Below, piece by piece: positions 1 to 8,922 of a DNA stretch of 64,000 nt. The position numbers and the translations under genes were made by a program. The DNA is from Myxococcales bacterium (GTDB lineage Bacteria; Myxococcota_A; Polyangia; Nannocystales; Nannocystaceae): assembly GCA_020633295.1 (NCBI GenBank), contig JACKDW010000012.1, forward strand, positions 186,001 to 250,000, in the 5' to 3' direction. Each line of letters starts with the position of its first letter. Position 1 is the stretch's first letter. A model generated the notes under the pieces. It did no database searches and was not told the origin of the DNA. It was given only the letters and a program-made list of their open reading frames with translations.

Positions 1-845
1 TTGAAGATGTTCCCCACGAAGTTGACCCGCGTCGGCACGCCGTCCTGCACGACCTCGGCCGCGAGCGCGCCCCAGTTGTAGACGAGGTTCGCCACCACGT
101 CGTGGGTCCCGCCGCCCGCGACGAGCGGGTTGCGGAAGTCGTTGTGCGCCAGCAGGTTGTGGTGCACCGACACGCAGTTGCTGCGATCGCCGAGCAGCAG
201 CCCGGCGCTGTGGGTCCCCTTGGGGTGCCGGCTCTCGTCGAGCGCCTCGCTGATGATCGACCACGAGATCGTCACGTCGTGCGCGCCGTAGTAGGCGCTG
301 ACCGTCTCGTCCTCGCCCCAGCTCGTCGAGACGTGGTCGAGCACCACGTTGAACGCCCCCGGGCCGCTGTCGTCGTGCTCGCCGAGCAGCGCGATCGCGT
401 CATTGTGCTCGGGCTTCACCGGGCCCCGGCCCGGGCGCACGCGCAGGTGCTGGATCAACACGTCGTGGGTGAAGACGACGACGCCCGCGCCCGTGAGCGT
501 GATCCCGGGCGCCGGCGCGGTCTGCCCGGCGATCGTCACGAAGGGCGCGCGCAGCTCGAGGTGGCTGGCGAGCTCGATCGCGCCGCCGAGCCGGAACACG
601 ATCGTCCGCGGGCCCTCGGCCTCGAGCGCCGCGCGCAGGCTGCCGGGCCCCGCGTCGGCGAGCGTGGTGACCTCGAGGACCTGTCCTCCGCGACCGGCGG
701 GCGTGGTGCTGCCGAAGCCCTCGGCGCCCGGGAACACCGGCAGGCCCTCGGGCAGCGCGCACGCGGGCAGCGGCTCGTCCGCGCCGCAGGCGAGCGCGCC
801 GCAGGCGAGCGGCGACAGGAGCAGCAGGAGCGCGTCGCGGCGCAT
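1..845 (-). CDS. Pectate lyase-like secreted lipoprotein (3' end outside window)
   Basis: The reading frame is open from an ATG at 845 to the window edge (281 codons seen), so the C-terminus is missing. The N-terminus is a short hydrophobic leader ending in a Cys, which suggests a lipoprotein. Next comes FPGAEGFGSTTPAGRGG, the usual opening of PL1-type pectate lyases. It is followed by beta-helix rungs such as TLADAGPGSLRAAL, IVFRLGGAIEL, TIAGQTAP and HVSTSWGEDE, and by VSVHHNLLAHNDFRNP, which resembles the conserved RNP turn of the family. Such enzymes cleave polygalacturonate by beta-elimination, but related beta-helix proteins act on other polysaccharides, so the substrate is unknown. It lies 5 bases after the gene ending at 851 and is probably co-transcribed with it. 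Confidence 0.82.
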   Translation of the reverse strand, partial: MRRDALLLLLSPLACGALACGADEPLPACALPEGLPVFPGAEGFGSTTPAGRGGQVLEVTTLADAGPGSLRAALEAEGPRTIVFRLGGAIELASHLELRAPFVTIAGQTAPAPGITLTGAGVVVFTHDVLIQHLRVRPGRGPVKPEHNDAIALLGEHDDSGPGAFNVVLDHVSTSWGEDETVSAYYGAHDVTISWSIISEALDESRHPKGTHSAGLLLGDRSNCVSVHHNLLAHNDFRNPLVAGGGTHDVVANLVYNWGALAAEVVQDGVPTRVNFVGNIF

Positions 846-850
846 CGCGT

Positions 851-2569
851 CTAGCCCGGCGGCTCCTGCGGCGGCACCCACAGCCCCTCGAGGTTGAGCC
901 CGCCCGGGTACCCGTACGACGTCGCCCAGTCGAGCCCCATCACCAAGATCCCGACGGGCGACTCCGCGGTGATGTACTGCTCGCCGTCGACGCAATTCCC
1001 CTCGCCGCCGGCGCCGTCCATGTCCAGCGTCACGTGCCCGTACTCGTAGGCGGTCCCCGGGATCGCGGTGAAGTGATCGTCGGGCACCACGCCGAGGCAG
1101 TCGAGGGTCACCGCCGTGCCCGCCTCGCGCATGATCGTCACGTAGTCGCGCGGGTACGAGGTGTCCGTCAAGAACGGCAGCGCGGTCAGCCACTGCTCGA
1201 CCGGCGGCATCTGGATCATGTACGGATCGCCCGTCGGTCCCTGGTTGCAGGAGTTGGGCTGCGGCGTCTGCTTGATCACGTTGTAGCAGCCCGACATGTA
1301 CTGCACGAGCATGAACGGCTCGTCGCTGTGGGCGGTGAAGCTCTCGGCCGCGGCGAAGCTCTGGAAGTCGCCGACGTTCAGCAGCTCGATCATGTCGCCG
1401 ACGCCGGGGACCGCGGGCTCGAGCTGGATCGTCTGGTTCTCGACCGCCGCGATCACCCGCCAGTAGACCTCCTCGGGCTCCGGGTTGAGCTCGGGCACGC
1501 GGTGCGGGTGGCGGGCCGCGACGTAGTTGTTGCCCCAGCTCGACAGCGGCACGAGCTGCTCCTCGAGGTGGTCGCAGGCGAACCACGGCGGGTCCGGGAT
1601 CAGCGTGCACTCGGCCCCCGAGAACACCGCGACGGGCGCGTCGGCGCCGACGAAGAAGCCGGTCGCGTCCTTGCTCGAGCGGTAGAGCCAGGCGTCGAAG
1701 GCGTCGAGCATCACGTCGCCCTCGGTCGTCGTCACGGTCGTCGCGTCCTGCGTGGCGATCACCGCGATCCAGCCGCCGTTCTCCGAGAGCGCCTTCCAGC
1801 CGGCGCCGATGTACGCGGTGTCGAGCGCGTTGATCGGCAGCAGCAAGCTGGCCTCGGAGACATGAGACGGGCCGCCGCCCACGGGGAACAGCTGCATCGC
1901 CGTCACCGGCACGTTCGACGTCACGCGGAAGGCCGCGAGCGCGTTGAGGCCGGTCCCCGAGAGCATGTGCTGCCCGGGCAGCAGCCCGCCGTCGCCGTTG
2001 ATCTTGGTCACCTGGCTCGACTTCGGCGCGAGCGCGAAGGAGGTGATCTCGCGCAGCGTCCCGCCGGGCCCGCGCATGTCCTCGATCACGATCTGCGCCG
2101 TCAGCTCCTCGCTCGGGTTGCCGACGCTGATCCCGTAGGGCAGCGCGTTGGGGTTCGAGGGCACCTGCGCGCCCCAGAACTCGCAGCCGACGCTGGTCGC
2201 GGTGAACTCGTCGATGTTGTCACAGGTCGGCGCCACCGGCATGCCGTCGGTGTCGTCGCCGAAGTCCTGGCTCGCGCCGACGTCGAGCTTGGGGAGCACC
2301 GGGCCGGTGGTCTCGCCCGTCGTCGTCGTCGTCTCGCCGACGCTCGCCGACGCGTCGGTCCCGGGGCCCCCGCTCGTCGCCTGGGTCGCGGCGCCCCCCG
2401 TCGCGTCGGTCCCGGGCCCGTCGCTGACCGCGGCGCTCGTCGAGGGCGCGCTCGCGGCGTCGGTCCCGTCGCCGGCGTCGCCGCAGGCGAGCGGCGCGAG
2501 CAGCCCGAGCAGCCCGAGCAGGGGGAGCAGGGCGCGTGGGCAGCGATCTGGTTGTAGAGTCATGTTCAC
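851..2569 (-). CDS. IgGFc-binding-protein-like surface lipoprotein
   Basis: The product is about 572 aa. A hydrophobic leader with a lipobox ending APLAC is followed by a roughly 60-residue Ser/Thr/Gly-rich linker and then a folded domain. That domain (from about residue 120) resembles the IgGFc-binding N-terminal domain found in many myxobacterial adhesin-like proteins: NPSEELTAQIVIED, LAPKSSQVTKING, SNVPVTAMQLFP and DAPVAVFSGAECT with paired cysteines. It is probably exported and anchored; no enzyme motif is seen. A GTG at 2569 overlaps the TGA of the upstream glycosyltransferase gene (GTGA), which suggests translational coupling; an ATG at 2563 is the alternative start. The ligand is unknown. 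Confidence 0.75.
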   Translation of the reverse strand: MNMTLQPDRCPRALLPLLGLLGLLAPLACGDAGDGTDAASAPSTSAAVSDGPGTDATGGAATQATSGGPGTDASASVGETTTTTGETTGPVLPKLDVGASQDFGDDTDGMPVAPTCDNIDEFTATSVGCEFWGAQVPSNPNALPYGISVGNPSEELTAQIVIEDMRGPGGTLREITSFALAPKSSQVTKINGDGGLLPGQHMLSGTGLNALAAFRVTSNVPVTAMQLFPVGGGPSHVSEASLLLPINALDTAYIGAGWKALSENGGWIAVIATQDATTVTTTEGDVMLDAFDAWLYRSSKDATGFFVGADAPVAVFSGAECTLIPDPPWFACDHLEEQLVPLSSWGNNYVAARHPHRVPELNPEPEEVYWRVIAAVENQTIQLEPAVPGVGDMIELLNVGDFQSFAAAESFTAHSDEPFMLVQYMSGCYNVIKQTPQPNSCNQGPTGDPYMIQMPPVEQWLTALPFLTDTSYPRDYVTIMREAGTAVTLDCLGVVPDDHFTAIPGTAYEYGHVTLDMDGAGGEGNCVDGEQYITAESPVGILVMGLDWATSYGYPGGLNLEGLWVPPQEPPG

Positions 2570-4269
2570 GATCCCGCGCGATCACGCCGGTCTCGCGCGC
2601 GCGAGCCCAGCCGCAGATGTCTCGGCGTGCGCAGCGCCAGCTCGAGATTCTCGCGCAGATCGTGGGTGTTGAACACTTTTTTCTCGACGCGCTCGAGGTC
2701 GTCGAGCTCGCGCGCGACCCACGAGGGGGCGTAGCCCCCCGAGACCGCCGCGCGCAGCATCCCGCGCCCCGGCGTCGCGCCCGGATGGTTGTAGATGCGC
2801 GCGAGCTCCTCGGCGTAGCGCTTGAGCCCGTAGCGATGCCCGGGGCGCTGCGCGGGCACGTCGATCCGCGCGAGCGTGGCCTCGGTCAGCCCGAGGCTGT
2901 GGACGATGCGCCAGCGGTAGCGCCAGTGCGCCGTCCCGCACCAGTCGAGCGCCGCGGTCTTGTCGTAGCGAAACGGCGCGCCCGCGGAGCCCAGCGCGCG
3001 CTTGGCCGCGAGGTCGGGATCCTCCTGCGCGAGCTGGCGCAGCTTGGGGCGCCGGCGATGACGTCCGGGGTCGCTGATCTTGTCGACCATGTGCGGATCG
3101 CCCGGTCCGCGCAGCGCGTGCAGCTCGCGCTGCGGCGGCTGCTGGAGCGCGCTCAGGCCGAACACGACGAGGGCCGCGAGCGCGCAGCGCGAGCGCGGAC
3201 CGAGCCGGCGGCCGCCCGGCGCGATCAGAGGGCCGAGCGCGCCCCCGGTCGCGCACACGACCAGCGCGAAGGGGAACGCGAGGAAGCGGAAGTGCATCGC
3301 GTCGCCGCCGATCCAGATGACGTACAGCGCCACCGGCAGCGCGACCGCGATCATCCCGAGCCGGGCCCCCAGGCGCTGCGCGCCGATCAGCTCCGGGCGC
3401 GCGCGTCGAGCCAACCACAGCGCGAGCGCGGCGATCAGCAGCAGCAGCCCGACGCGGTAGCTGTGGAACGCGTTGACGAAGTAGCGCCAGCCCTGCGCCG
3501 GGTCGGGCGCGTGCTTGAGGTAGAAGGTGTTGGGCAGGAGGTCGGCGTAGTAGTACAGGCGAAAGCCGAGCCACAGCAGCGTCGTCGCCACGCCGAGCGC
3601 CGCCGGCAGCAGCACCACCCGCAGCGCGTCCCCGAGGCGACCGCTCGCGCGCCAGCGCGCGCCGGCGACGAGCGCGAGCGCGAGCGCGAAGGGCAGCGCC
3701 AGCTCGGGGCGCACCAGCGGCGAGAGGCCCACGAGCGCCTGCGCGGCGCGATCACGCGGGTCGACGAGCAGCAGCGCGTAGGCGATCGCGACGAGCAGCA
3801 CCAGCGGGCTCTCGAGCCCCGAGGTGTAGAAGCTCGTCACGCCGTAGCAGCCGGCCAGGAACGCGAGCGGCAGGTTGACGCGGGCGGGCGCGCCCGCGGG
3901 CGCGAGCTGGTGATCGACGCGCGTGAGCAGCCAGCCCGACCAGGCGAAGCACAGCAGCCCCGTGCCCAGCCAAATTGTCCAAAAAGACAGGCCGATCGCG
4001 CGCAGCGGCAGGTGCCAGAGCATCCACAGCGGCGAGCTGTAGCCCTCGACGTACTCGCCGAGGTTGTAGACCAGGCCGAAGCGGGTGAGCACCGCGTTGT
4101 CGGCGTAGCGCGCGTAGACGAAGCCGTCGTCCATGATCCACGCGTAGCGCCACACGAGCGCGAGCCCGAGCGCGACGCACACCCACTCGTGCGCCTGCGG
4201 CCGCGGACGCCGACGCGCCGGCCTCGTCGCGTCCGCCTGGGGAGGATCCGTGGGCGCGGGGTGCTGCAT
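2566..4269 (-). CDS. GT-C type membrane glycosyltransferase-like protein
   Basis: About 567 aa with many hydrophobic segments. The first luminal loop after the first membrane segment holds WIMDDGFVYARYADN (Asp47-Asp48) and then VYNLGEYVEGYSSPLWM. This is the conserved acidic loop of polyprenyl-phosphate-dependent GT-C glycosyltransferases; similar proteins occur near mycobacterial arabinosyl- and mannosyltransferases. About ten further membrane helices follow, then a soluble C-terminal tail from about residue 380. The likely job is transfer of a sugar from a lipid carrier to a surface glycan or protein. I chose ATG 4269 because TAGGAT lies 10 nt upstream; a GTG at 4314 is also open. The stop overlaps the start of the IgGFc-like gene by 4 bases. 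Donor and acceptor cannot be told. Confidence 0.7.
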   Translation of the reverse strand: MQHPAPTDPPQADATRPARRRPRPQAHEWVCVALGLALVWRYAWIMDDGFVYARYADNAVLTRFGLVYNLGEYVEGYSSPLWMLWHLPLRAIGLSFWTIWLGTGLLCFAWSGWLLTRVDHQLAPAGAPARVNLPLAFLAGCYGVTSFYTSGLESPLVLLVAIAYALLLVDPRDRAAQALVGLSPLVRPELALPFALALALVAGARWRASGRLGDALRVVLLPAALGVATTLLWLGFRLYYYADLLPNTFYLKHAPDPAQGWRYFVNAFHSYRVGLLLLIAALALWLARRARPELIGAQRLGARLGMIAVALPVALYVIWIGGDAMHFRFLAFPFALVVCATGGALGPLIAPGGRRLGPRSRCALAALVVFGLSALQQPPQRELHALRGPGDPHMVDKISDPGRHRRRPKLRQLAQEDPDLAAKRALGSAGAPFRYDKTAALDWCGTAHWRYRWRIVHSLGLTEATLARIDVPAQRPGHRYGLKRYAEELARIYNHPGATPGRGMLRAAVSGGYAPSWVARELDDLERVEKKVFNTHDLRENLELALRTPRHLRLGSRARDRRDRAGS

Positions 4270-4323
4270 GGGCGCGCTGCATCCTACGCGATCGCGCGGG
4301 CTCGCGGCGCGCACGCCCGGCGA

Positions 4324-5856
4324 CTAGCCCGGCGTCGCGGCCTCGCTCGACGCGCCCGCGCGCGCCGGGCTCACCACCACCACGCGCTTGACCATCGTCC
4401 CCGCGGGGATCGTCTGCTCGACCGTGACCTGGTTGATCCGCGCCACGGCGCCGGCGTCGAGCTCGGGCGGCGCGTCGGGGCCGAGCAGCTGCGGGGGCCG
4501 CAGCGGCTCCGTCAGCACCACGAGCTTCACGCGCGCCGGCGCGGGCTCGCGGAGCGCCGGATCGGAGATCGTCCGGAAGCTCGCGAAGGTGCTGTCGATC
4601 GCCGGCTGGTGCCGCGCCCACTGCTCGATCGCCGCGAACGCGAGCAGCGCGACGACCTGCGCGCCGTACTCGACGAACAGCGCGCGCGCCTGCAGCACGG
4701 CCTGGCCCGCGCGATCGCGGAACTCCGTCACCTCGCCCGGGAACCCGTTCAGCGTCACGGTCTGCGTGGGCCCGTGGGGGAGGCTGGTCTCGCCGAGGAA
4801 CGCGGCGGTGGCCTCGCGCGCGCTCGTGAAGCTGGTCAGCCCGACGGCGATGATGACCTCCTGGTCAGGCAGCACGCCCGCGACCATGGTCTTGTCGTGC
4901 GCGAGCTCCCAGCCGGCGGGGAAGTCGACGCGGTAGCCCGAGCGCGGGCGGAAGTAGCTCGCGCCGCGCACGAAGCCGTCGCGCGGATCGTCGCCGAACA
5001 GCGCGCCGTCGAGCTCGCGCAGGTACGGCTCCTGATCCCAGCGGCCGCCTTCAGGGTCGACGCCGCGCTCGGCGAGCGCCCGATCGATCCGCTGCTTGCG
5101 GGCCGCGGGCGCCGGGTGGGTCGAGAGCCAGGCCTCGCGCGCCTCCGCCGACTCGTGCTGGGCCGAGACCGCCGTGAGCATCGCCAGCACGCGGCTCATG
5201 CCCCCGGGCGCGTAGCCGCTGGCGGTCATGTAGCGCAGCCCGAGCGTGTCCGCCTGCTCCTCGTCCTCGCGGCTGCGTCGCAGCAGCGCGAGCCCGGCCG
5301 AGCCCGCCACGAAGCCGCCGACGTGACGCAGGTTGGGGTCGATCACGCGGAACAGGCCGACGCCGCCGCGCGCGATCTTCATGCGGCTGAGCTGGTTGAC
5401 GCCGTGCAGCGCGTTGACGTGGGCGATCTCGTGGCCGAGCACCGCCGCGAGCTCGGCCTCCGAGCTCAGGTGCGTGAGCAGGCCGCGCGTCACGTACACG
5501 AAGCCGCCTGGCCCCGCGAACGCGTTGACCTCGGGGTCGTCGAGCACGCGGAAGGTCCACGGCAGCTCCTGACGCTCGCCCGTCTTGACCAGCGCCGCGC
5601 CGACCCGCGTGACGTAGGTGTTGAGCCCCGGGCGCTCGGCGTAGACGCCCACGTCCTCGACCACCTGCTCGTCGGCCTGTCGCCCCAGCGCGATCTCGTC
5701 GCGCTCGCTGACGAGGTTGAACTTCAGCGAGCGGGTCGCCTTGTTCCAGGAGCAGCCCGGCGCGCACGCCAGCGCGCCCGCGAGCAGCACCGCGAGCGCG
5801 GGCAGGCGCGCGCGTCCGCGTCGGTCAGGATCTCGAACGGCGGGCGCGCGGGGCAT
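4324..5856 (-). CDS. M48-family metalloprotease lipoprotein
   Basis: About 510 aa. A basic N-terminus, hydrophobic leader and two closely spaced cysteines (ACAPGC) indicate an exported lipoprotein. The zinc site HEIAH is at residues 142-146 in the context LGHEIAHVNALHG, and DEEQADTLGLRYM near 200 supplies the third-ligand Glu and following Asp of the M48 family (periplasmic YggG/LoiP/BepA-like). The region after about residue 290 is a second domain without a recognised catalytic motif. It probably degrades misfolded envelope proteins. Three in-frame ATGs lie within 10 bases; I took the last because TATAGT at 5867-5872 would be the -10 element, making the GTG at 5868 part of the promoter. The start is uncertain by a few codons. 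Confidence 0.85.
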   Translation of the reverse strand: MPRAPAVRDPDRRGRARLPALAVLLAGALACAPGCSWNKATRSLKFNLVSERDEIALGRQADEQVVEDVGVYAERPGLNTYVTRVGAALVKTGERQELPWTFRVLDDPEVNAFAGPGGFVYVTRGLLTHLSSEAELAAVLGHEIAHVNALHGVNQLSRMKIARGGVGLFRVIDPNLRHVGGFVAGSAGLALLRRSREDEEQADTLGLRYMTASGYAPGGMSRVLAMLTAVSAQHESAEAREAWLSTHPAPAARKQRIDRALAERGVDPEGGRWDQEPYLRELDGALFGDDPRDGFVRGASYFRPRSGYRVDFPAGWELAHDKTMVAGVLPDQEVIIAVGLTSFTSAREATAAFLGETSLPHGPTQTVTLNGFPGEVTEFRDRAGQAVLQARALFVEYGAQVVALLAFAAIEQWARHQPAIDSTFASFRTISDPALREPAPARVKLVVLTEPLRPPQLLGPDAPPELDAGAVARINQVTVEQTIPAGTMVKRVVVVSPARAGASSEAATPG

Positions 5857-5866
5857 CGACATCATC

Positions 5867-5872
5867 ACTATA
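5867..5872 (-). promoter_or_regulatory. -10-like hexamer TATAGT before the M48 protease gene
   Basis: TATAGT on the minus strand lies 4-10 nt before the clustered ATG codons of the protease gene, so the transcript would have almost no leader. No clear -35 box is seen in the GC-rich flank. Confidence 0.4.
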
Positions 5873-5957
5873 CCCCGCGGGCGCGGCTGGGTTTCGAAGC
5901 CTCCACGAGGCTCGCGCGCGGCGCGGGGACCCGGTCGCGCGGCCCCGCGGGCGCCGA

Positions 5958-6934
5958 TCAGAACCGGCCCCGCAGCGTCACGCCGAGCAGCCGCGGCGAC
6001 GTCGCGGGCGACAGCGCGAGCTGCCGGGCACGCCCGACGCGGCTCGTGACGATCAGCGCGACGCCGGTCGCCGCCAGCAGCCCGCCCGCGACGCCCGCGC
6101 CGATCGCGAGCTTGTTCGCGTTCTCCCCGTCGATCCGGATCCGCTGCAGCTCGTCGGGATCGTAGGGATCCCGCGCGCGCGCCTCGACCCCGGCCTGATC
6201 GGCCAGGTCGCCCTGGTAGAGGCCGTAGGCCATCACGCCGATCAGCCCGCCGCCGACCGCGGTCGTCACCGCGCCCGAGATCAACAGGGCCTTGCGGGCG
6301 CGCGCCGAGAGCATCCCGTCGCGGGCCGCGGCCGCCTCGAGGCGCTCGCGCTCCGCGGCTCGCTCGGCCTGCGCTCGCGCTCGGCGGCGAGGCGCGCGGC
6401 CGCGTCGCGCTCGGCGGCCGCGCGCGCGGCCTCGCGGCGACGCTCCTCCTCCAGGATCGCCTGGACGCGCGCGCGCTGCTCCGCGACCATCTCGCGCGTC
6501 GCCGTCGTCGACGCGTCGCTCGCGTCCAGCGTCGCGAGGTACTCGACGAACAGCGGCTCGGCCTTGCGCACGTGCGTCAGCTCGCCGTCGACCTCGTACG
6601 CGCGCATGTGCGCGGACGCGAGCTCGAGCAGCAGCCGCGAGCGCTGCGAGGTGAAGCGCTCGCTCAGCGGCAGCTCCGCGTAGGCCTGCGCCCACAGCTC
6701 GATCGCCGCGTTGAACTCCGACGACTCGAACAGCGCGCGGCCCTTGAGGTAGAGCTCGCTCACCCGCTTCAGGAGCTCGGCGTCCGGATCCGCGGGCTCC
6801 TCCGCCGGCGCCTCGTCGGGGGCCGGCGCCGCGCGAGCCGCTCCTGGCACAAGAGACACGCACAGCAGCAGCAGCGGCAGCGCGCGCGTCGACGCGTCGC
6901 GCCGCGTGGCGCGATATCGCCGCTGCGCCCGCAT
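5958..6934 (-). CDS. Exported TPR-like protein with C-terminal membrane segments, frameshifted
   Basis: One gene appears split over two frames that meet near 6370. The first part (from ATG 6934) has a signal peptide (ALPLLLLCVSLVPGAARA), then helical repeats beginning LKRVSELYLKGRALFESSEF, typical of TPR modules in myxobacterial envelope proteins, and then an Ala/Arg/Glu-rich coiled coil. The second frame continues the same coiled coil (AERAAERERLEAAAARDGML) and adds two hydrophobic segments (LLISGAVTTAVGGGLIGVMA and LAIGAGVAGGLLAATGVALI) and a short tail. The junction needs one extra base, and both halves keep the codon bias of a real gene. It is therefore a recent frameshift or a sequence error rather than an old pseudogene. 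The function is unknown. Confidence 0.6.
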
Positions 6935-6940
6935 GTCGAG

Positions 6941-6946
6941 ATCGTA
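6941..6946 (-). promoter_or_regulatory. -10-like TACGAT, 6 nt before the start at 6934
   Basis: On the minus strand TACGAT, then six bases, then ATG. This places the expected +1 at the A of the start codon, the arrangement of a leaderless transcript. Confidence 0.4.
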
Positions 6947-7098
6947 GTCGAGTTCCTGTCACTTGGGTCAGGAATAAACAGGGGCGCGTTCGCGCGACGC
7001 CGCGGGCGCGGGCGCTACGGTACAATCGCGCCGAGGAGCGGGCGTCGTCGTGTGCTCCCGCGTGGCAGAGACGGCGCGCGGCGGGGCACGTCGAGACG

Positions 7099-8895
7099 AT
7101 GTCGGAGATTCGCGAGCGCGGCGACGGCGACGCGCCCACCTTGATCGTGCCGGTCGGCGAGCGCGACCCGGCGCCCGGCGGATCGCGTCGCGACGACATG
7201 GGGCTCGCGGAGACCGCGGTCCCGGAGGACAGCGACGTGATCATGTCGAGCCGCACGCTCGCGCCCGGGACCACGCTCGCGGGCCGCTACGAGATCGTGC
7301 GCAAGCTCGGGCGCGGCGGCATGGGCGAGGTCTACCTGGCCGAGCACACGTCGATCAAGCGGCGCGTCGCGGTCAAGATCGCGGGCGTCACCTTCGCCAA
7401 CGAGGCCGAGCTGATGCGCCGCTTCCTGCAGGAGGCGCGCGCGGCCTCCTCGGTGCACCACGCCAACATCGTCGACATCACCGACTTCGGGAACACCGAC
7501 GAGGGCGTCCCGTTCTTCGCGATGGAGTACCTCGAGGGCGAGGACCTCTACGAGACGCTCCAGCGCGAGGGCCCGCTGCCGTGGCCGCGCACCCGCGCGA
7601 TCATGATCCAGATCCTCGACGCGCTCGCGGCCGCGCACGCGCAGGGCATCATCCACCGCGACATGAAGCCGCACAATTGCTTCCGCGTGCGCCGCGAGGG
7701 CAACGACGACTTCATCAAGGTCGTCGACTTCGGCCTCGCCAAGGTGCTGAGCGAGCACCTCGACGAGGACAACATGACGCGCAGCGGCGTCGTCCTCGGG
7801 ACCGCGCGCTACATGGCGCCCGAGCAGGCGCTCAGCCTCAACATCGATCACCGCACCGACATCTACGCGGCCGGCTGCATCATGTTCGAGCTGCTCACCG
7901 GGCGCCCGCCCTTCGACGCCAACGGCTTCATGGGCCTGCTGCACAAGCACATCTACGAGGCGCCGCCGTCGATGCGCAAGGTCGCGCCGGAGCTCGGCAT
8001 CTCGCCCGACGTCGACTACGTGGTGCACCGCGCGCTCGCGAAGAAGCCGGCCGATCGCTACCAGACCGCGCGCGAGTTCGCCGACGCGGTGCGCTCGCTC
8101 GACGCGCGCTCGGGTCGCAGCGCCGCGTTTCGGCGGCGTCGCGCCTGGCGGCGCCTCGCGGCGGCGGCCGCCGTGCTCGTCACGCTCGTCGGCGGCGCCG
8201 CGCTCGTCCAGGCCGTCGCGGGCCAACCGCCGGATGACGGCCCGGTCGCGCTCGCCGCGGCGTCGGTCGACAGCCCGCGCGACGACGAGCGGCCCGAGAC
8301 ATCAGGTGACGCGCCGACCTCGGTCGACGACTCGCTCGTCGGCGTCGCGCGCGTCTCCGCGGTGGCGACCTCGACGGGCGGAGCGTCGTCCCCGATCGCG
8401 CGGACGCGCGACCCCGAGGGCGCGGGCGCGTCAGACTCGGCGGACTCGGCGGACGCCGGCGCCGCCCCGTCGGCGACCGAGCAAGCCGAGCCGGTCGCCG
8501 CTGACTCGGTCGCTGCGGACGCGAGGCGCGACACGCAGCCAGCGGACAAGCAGACCGCGACCAAGAAGGCGAGCAAGCGAGCCGCGGGGACCAAGAAGGC
8601 CGCGCAGCCGAAGCCGGAGCCGCTGCCCGAGACCCTCAGCGACGAGCAGGTGCGCGCCGCCCTGAACAAGGCGGCCAAGAGCGCGGTGACGGCCTGTCGC
8701 AGCAAGCACGGCGGCTTCCCCGGCGAGCGCGTGCGCGTCAGCTTCTCGATCAAGCCCGACGGCGGCACCGGCTCGATCACCGTGCAGCGCATCGACGCGC
8801 AGCCGCTCGGGCAGTGCATCGCGGCGGCGGTCGACGGCGTGACGTTGCCCAAGGCCCAGCGCGGGCGCTCCGCGACCCACACCTTCACGCTGTAG
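7099..8895 (+). CDS. Hanks-type Ser/Thr protein kinase with TonB-like C-terminal domain
   Basis: 598 aa. The kinase domain spans about residues 64-330: glycine loop KLGRGGMGEVYLAE, Lys93 in VAVKI, catalytic HRDMKPHN (Asp188), DFG at 210-212 and GTARYMAPEQ. These are the marks of an active PknB-like kinase, though Cys follows HRDMKPHN where Val or Ile is usual. A membrane helix lies near 350-375 after a basic stop-transfer stretch. An acidic then Lys/Ala-rich low-complexity linker follows. The last about 85 residues (LSDEQVRAALNKAA to the end) resemble the AgmX/PglI-type C-terminal domain with a TonB-like beta fold seen in myxobacteria, placed outside the membrane. It is transcribed divergently from the TPR-like gene. 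Target proteins are unknown. Confidence 0.88.
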   Translation: MSEIRERGDGDAPTLIVPVGERDPAPGGSRRDDMGLAETAVPEDSDVIMSSRTLAPGTTLAGRYEIVRKLGRGGMGEVYLAEHTSIKRRVAVKIAGVTFANEAELMRRFLQEARAASSVHHANIVDITDFGNTDEGVPFFAMEYLEGEDLYETLQREGPLPWPRTRAIMIQILDALAAAHAQGIIHRDMKPHNCFRVRREGNDDFIKVVDFGLAKVLSEHLDEDNMTRSGVVLGTARYMAPEQALSLNIDHRTDIYAAGCIMFELLTGRPPFDANGFMGLLHKHIYEAPPSMRKVAPELGISPDVDYVVHRALAKKPADRYQTAREFADAVRSLDARSGRSAAFRRRRAWRRLAAAAAVLVTLVGGAALVQAVAGQPPDDGPVALAAASVDSPRDDERPETSGDAPTSVDDSLVGVARVSAVATSTGGASSPIARTRDPEGAGASDSADSADAGAAPSATEQAEPVAADSVAADARRDTQPADKQTATKKASKRAAGTKKAAQPKPEPLPETLSDEQVRAALNKAAKSAVTACRSKHGGFPGERVRVSFSIKPDGGTGSITVQRIDAQPLGQCIAAAVDGVTLPKAQRGRSATHTFTL

Positions 8896-8899
8896 TCGA

Positions 8900-8917
8900 C
8901 GACGCGCCCGCGCGTCG
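8900..8917. terminator. GC-rich hairpin between convergent genes
   Basis: CGACGCGC and GCGCGTCG form a near-perfect inverted repeat between the stop of the kinase gene (8895) and the stop of the FG-GAP gene (8923). There is no T-tract, so termination by this hairpin alone is uncertain. Confidence 0.35.
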
Positions 8918-8922
8918 CGGCC

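Noticed and set aside
2536..6165. A 1209-codon plus-strand open frame and many other long frames opposite real genes
   Set aside because: They are antisense shadows caused by high GC content; translation is Arg/Ala/Pro-rich without domains, while the opposite strand gives recognisable proteins.
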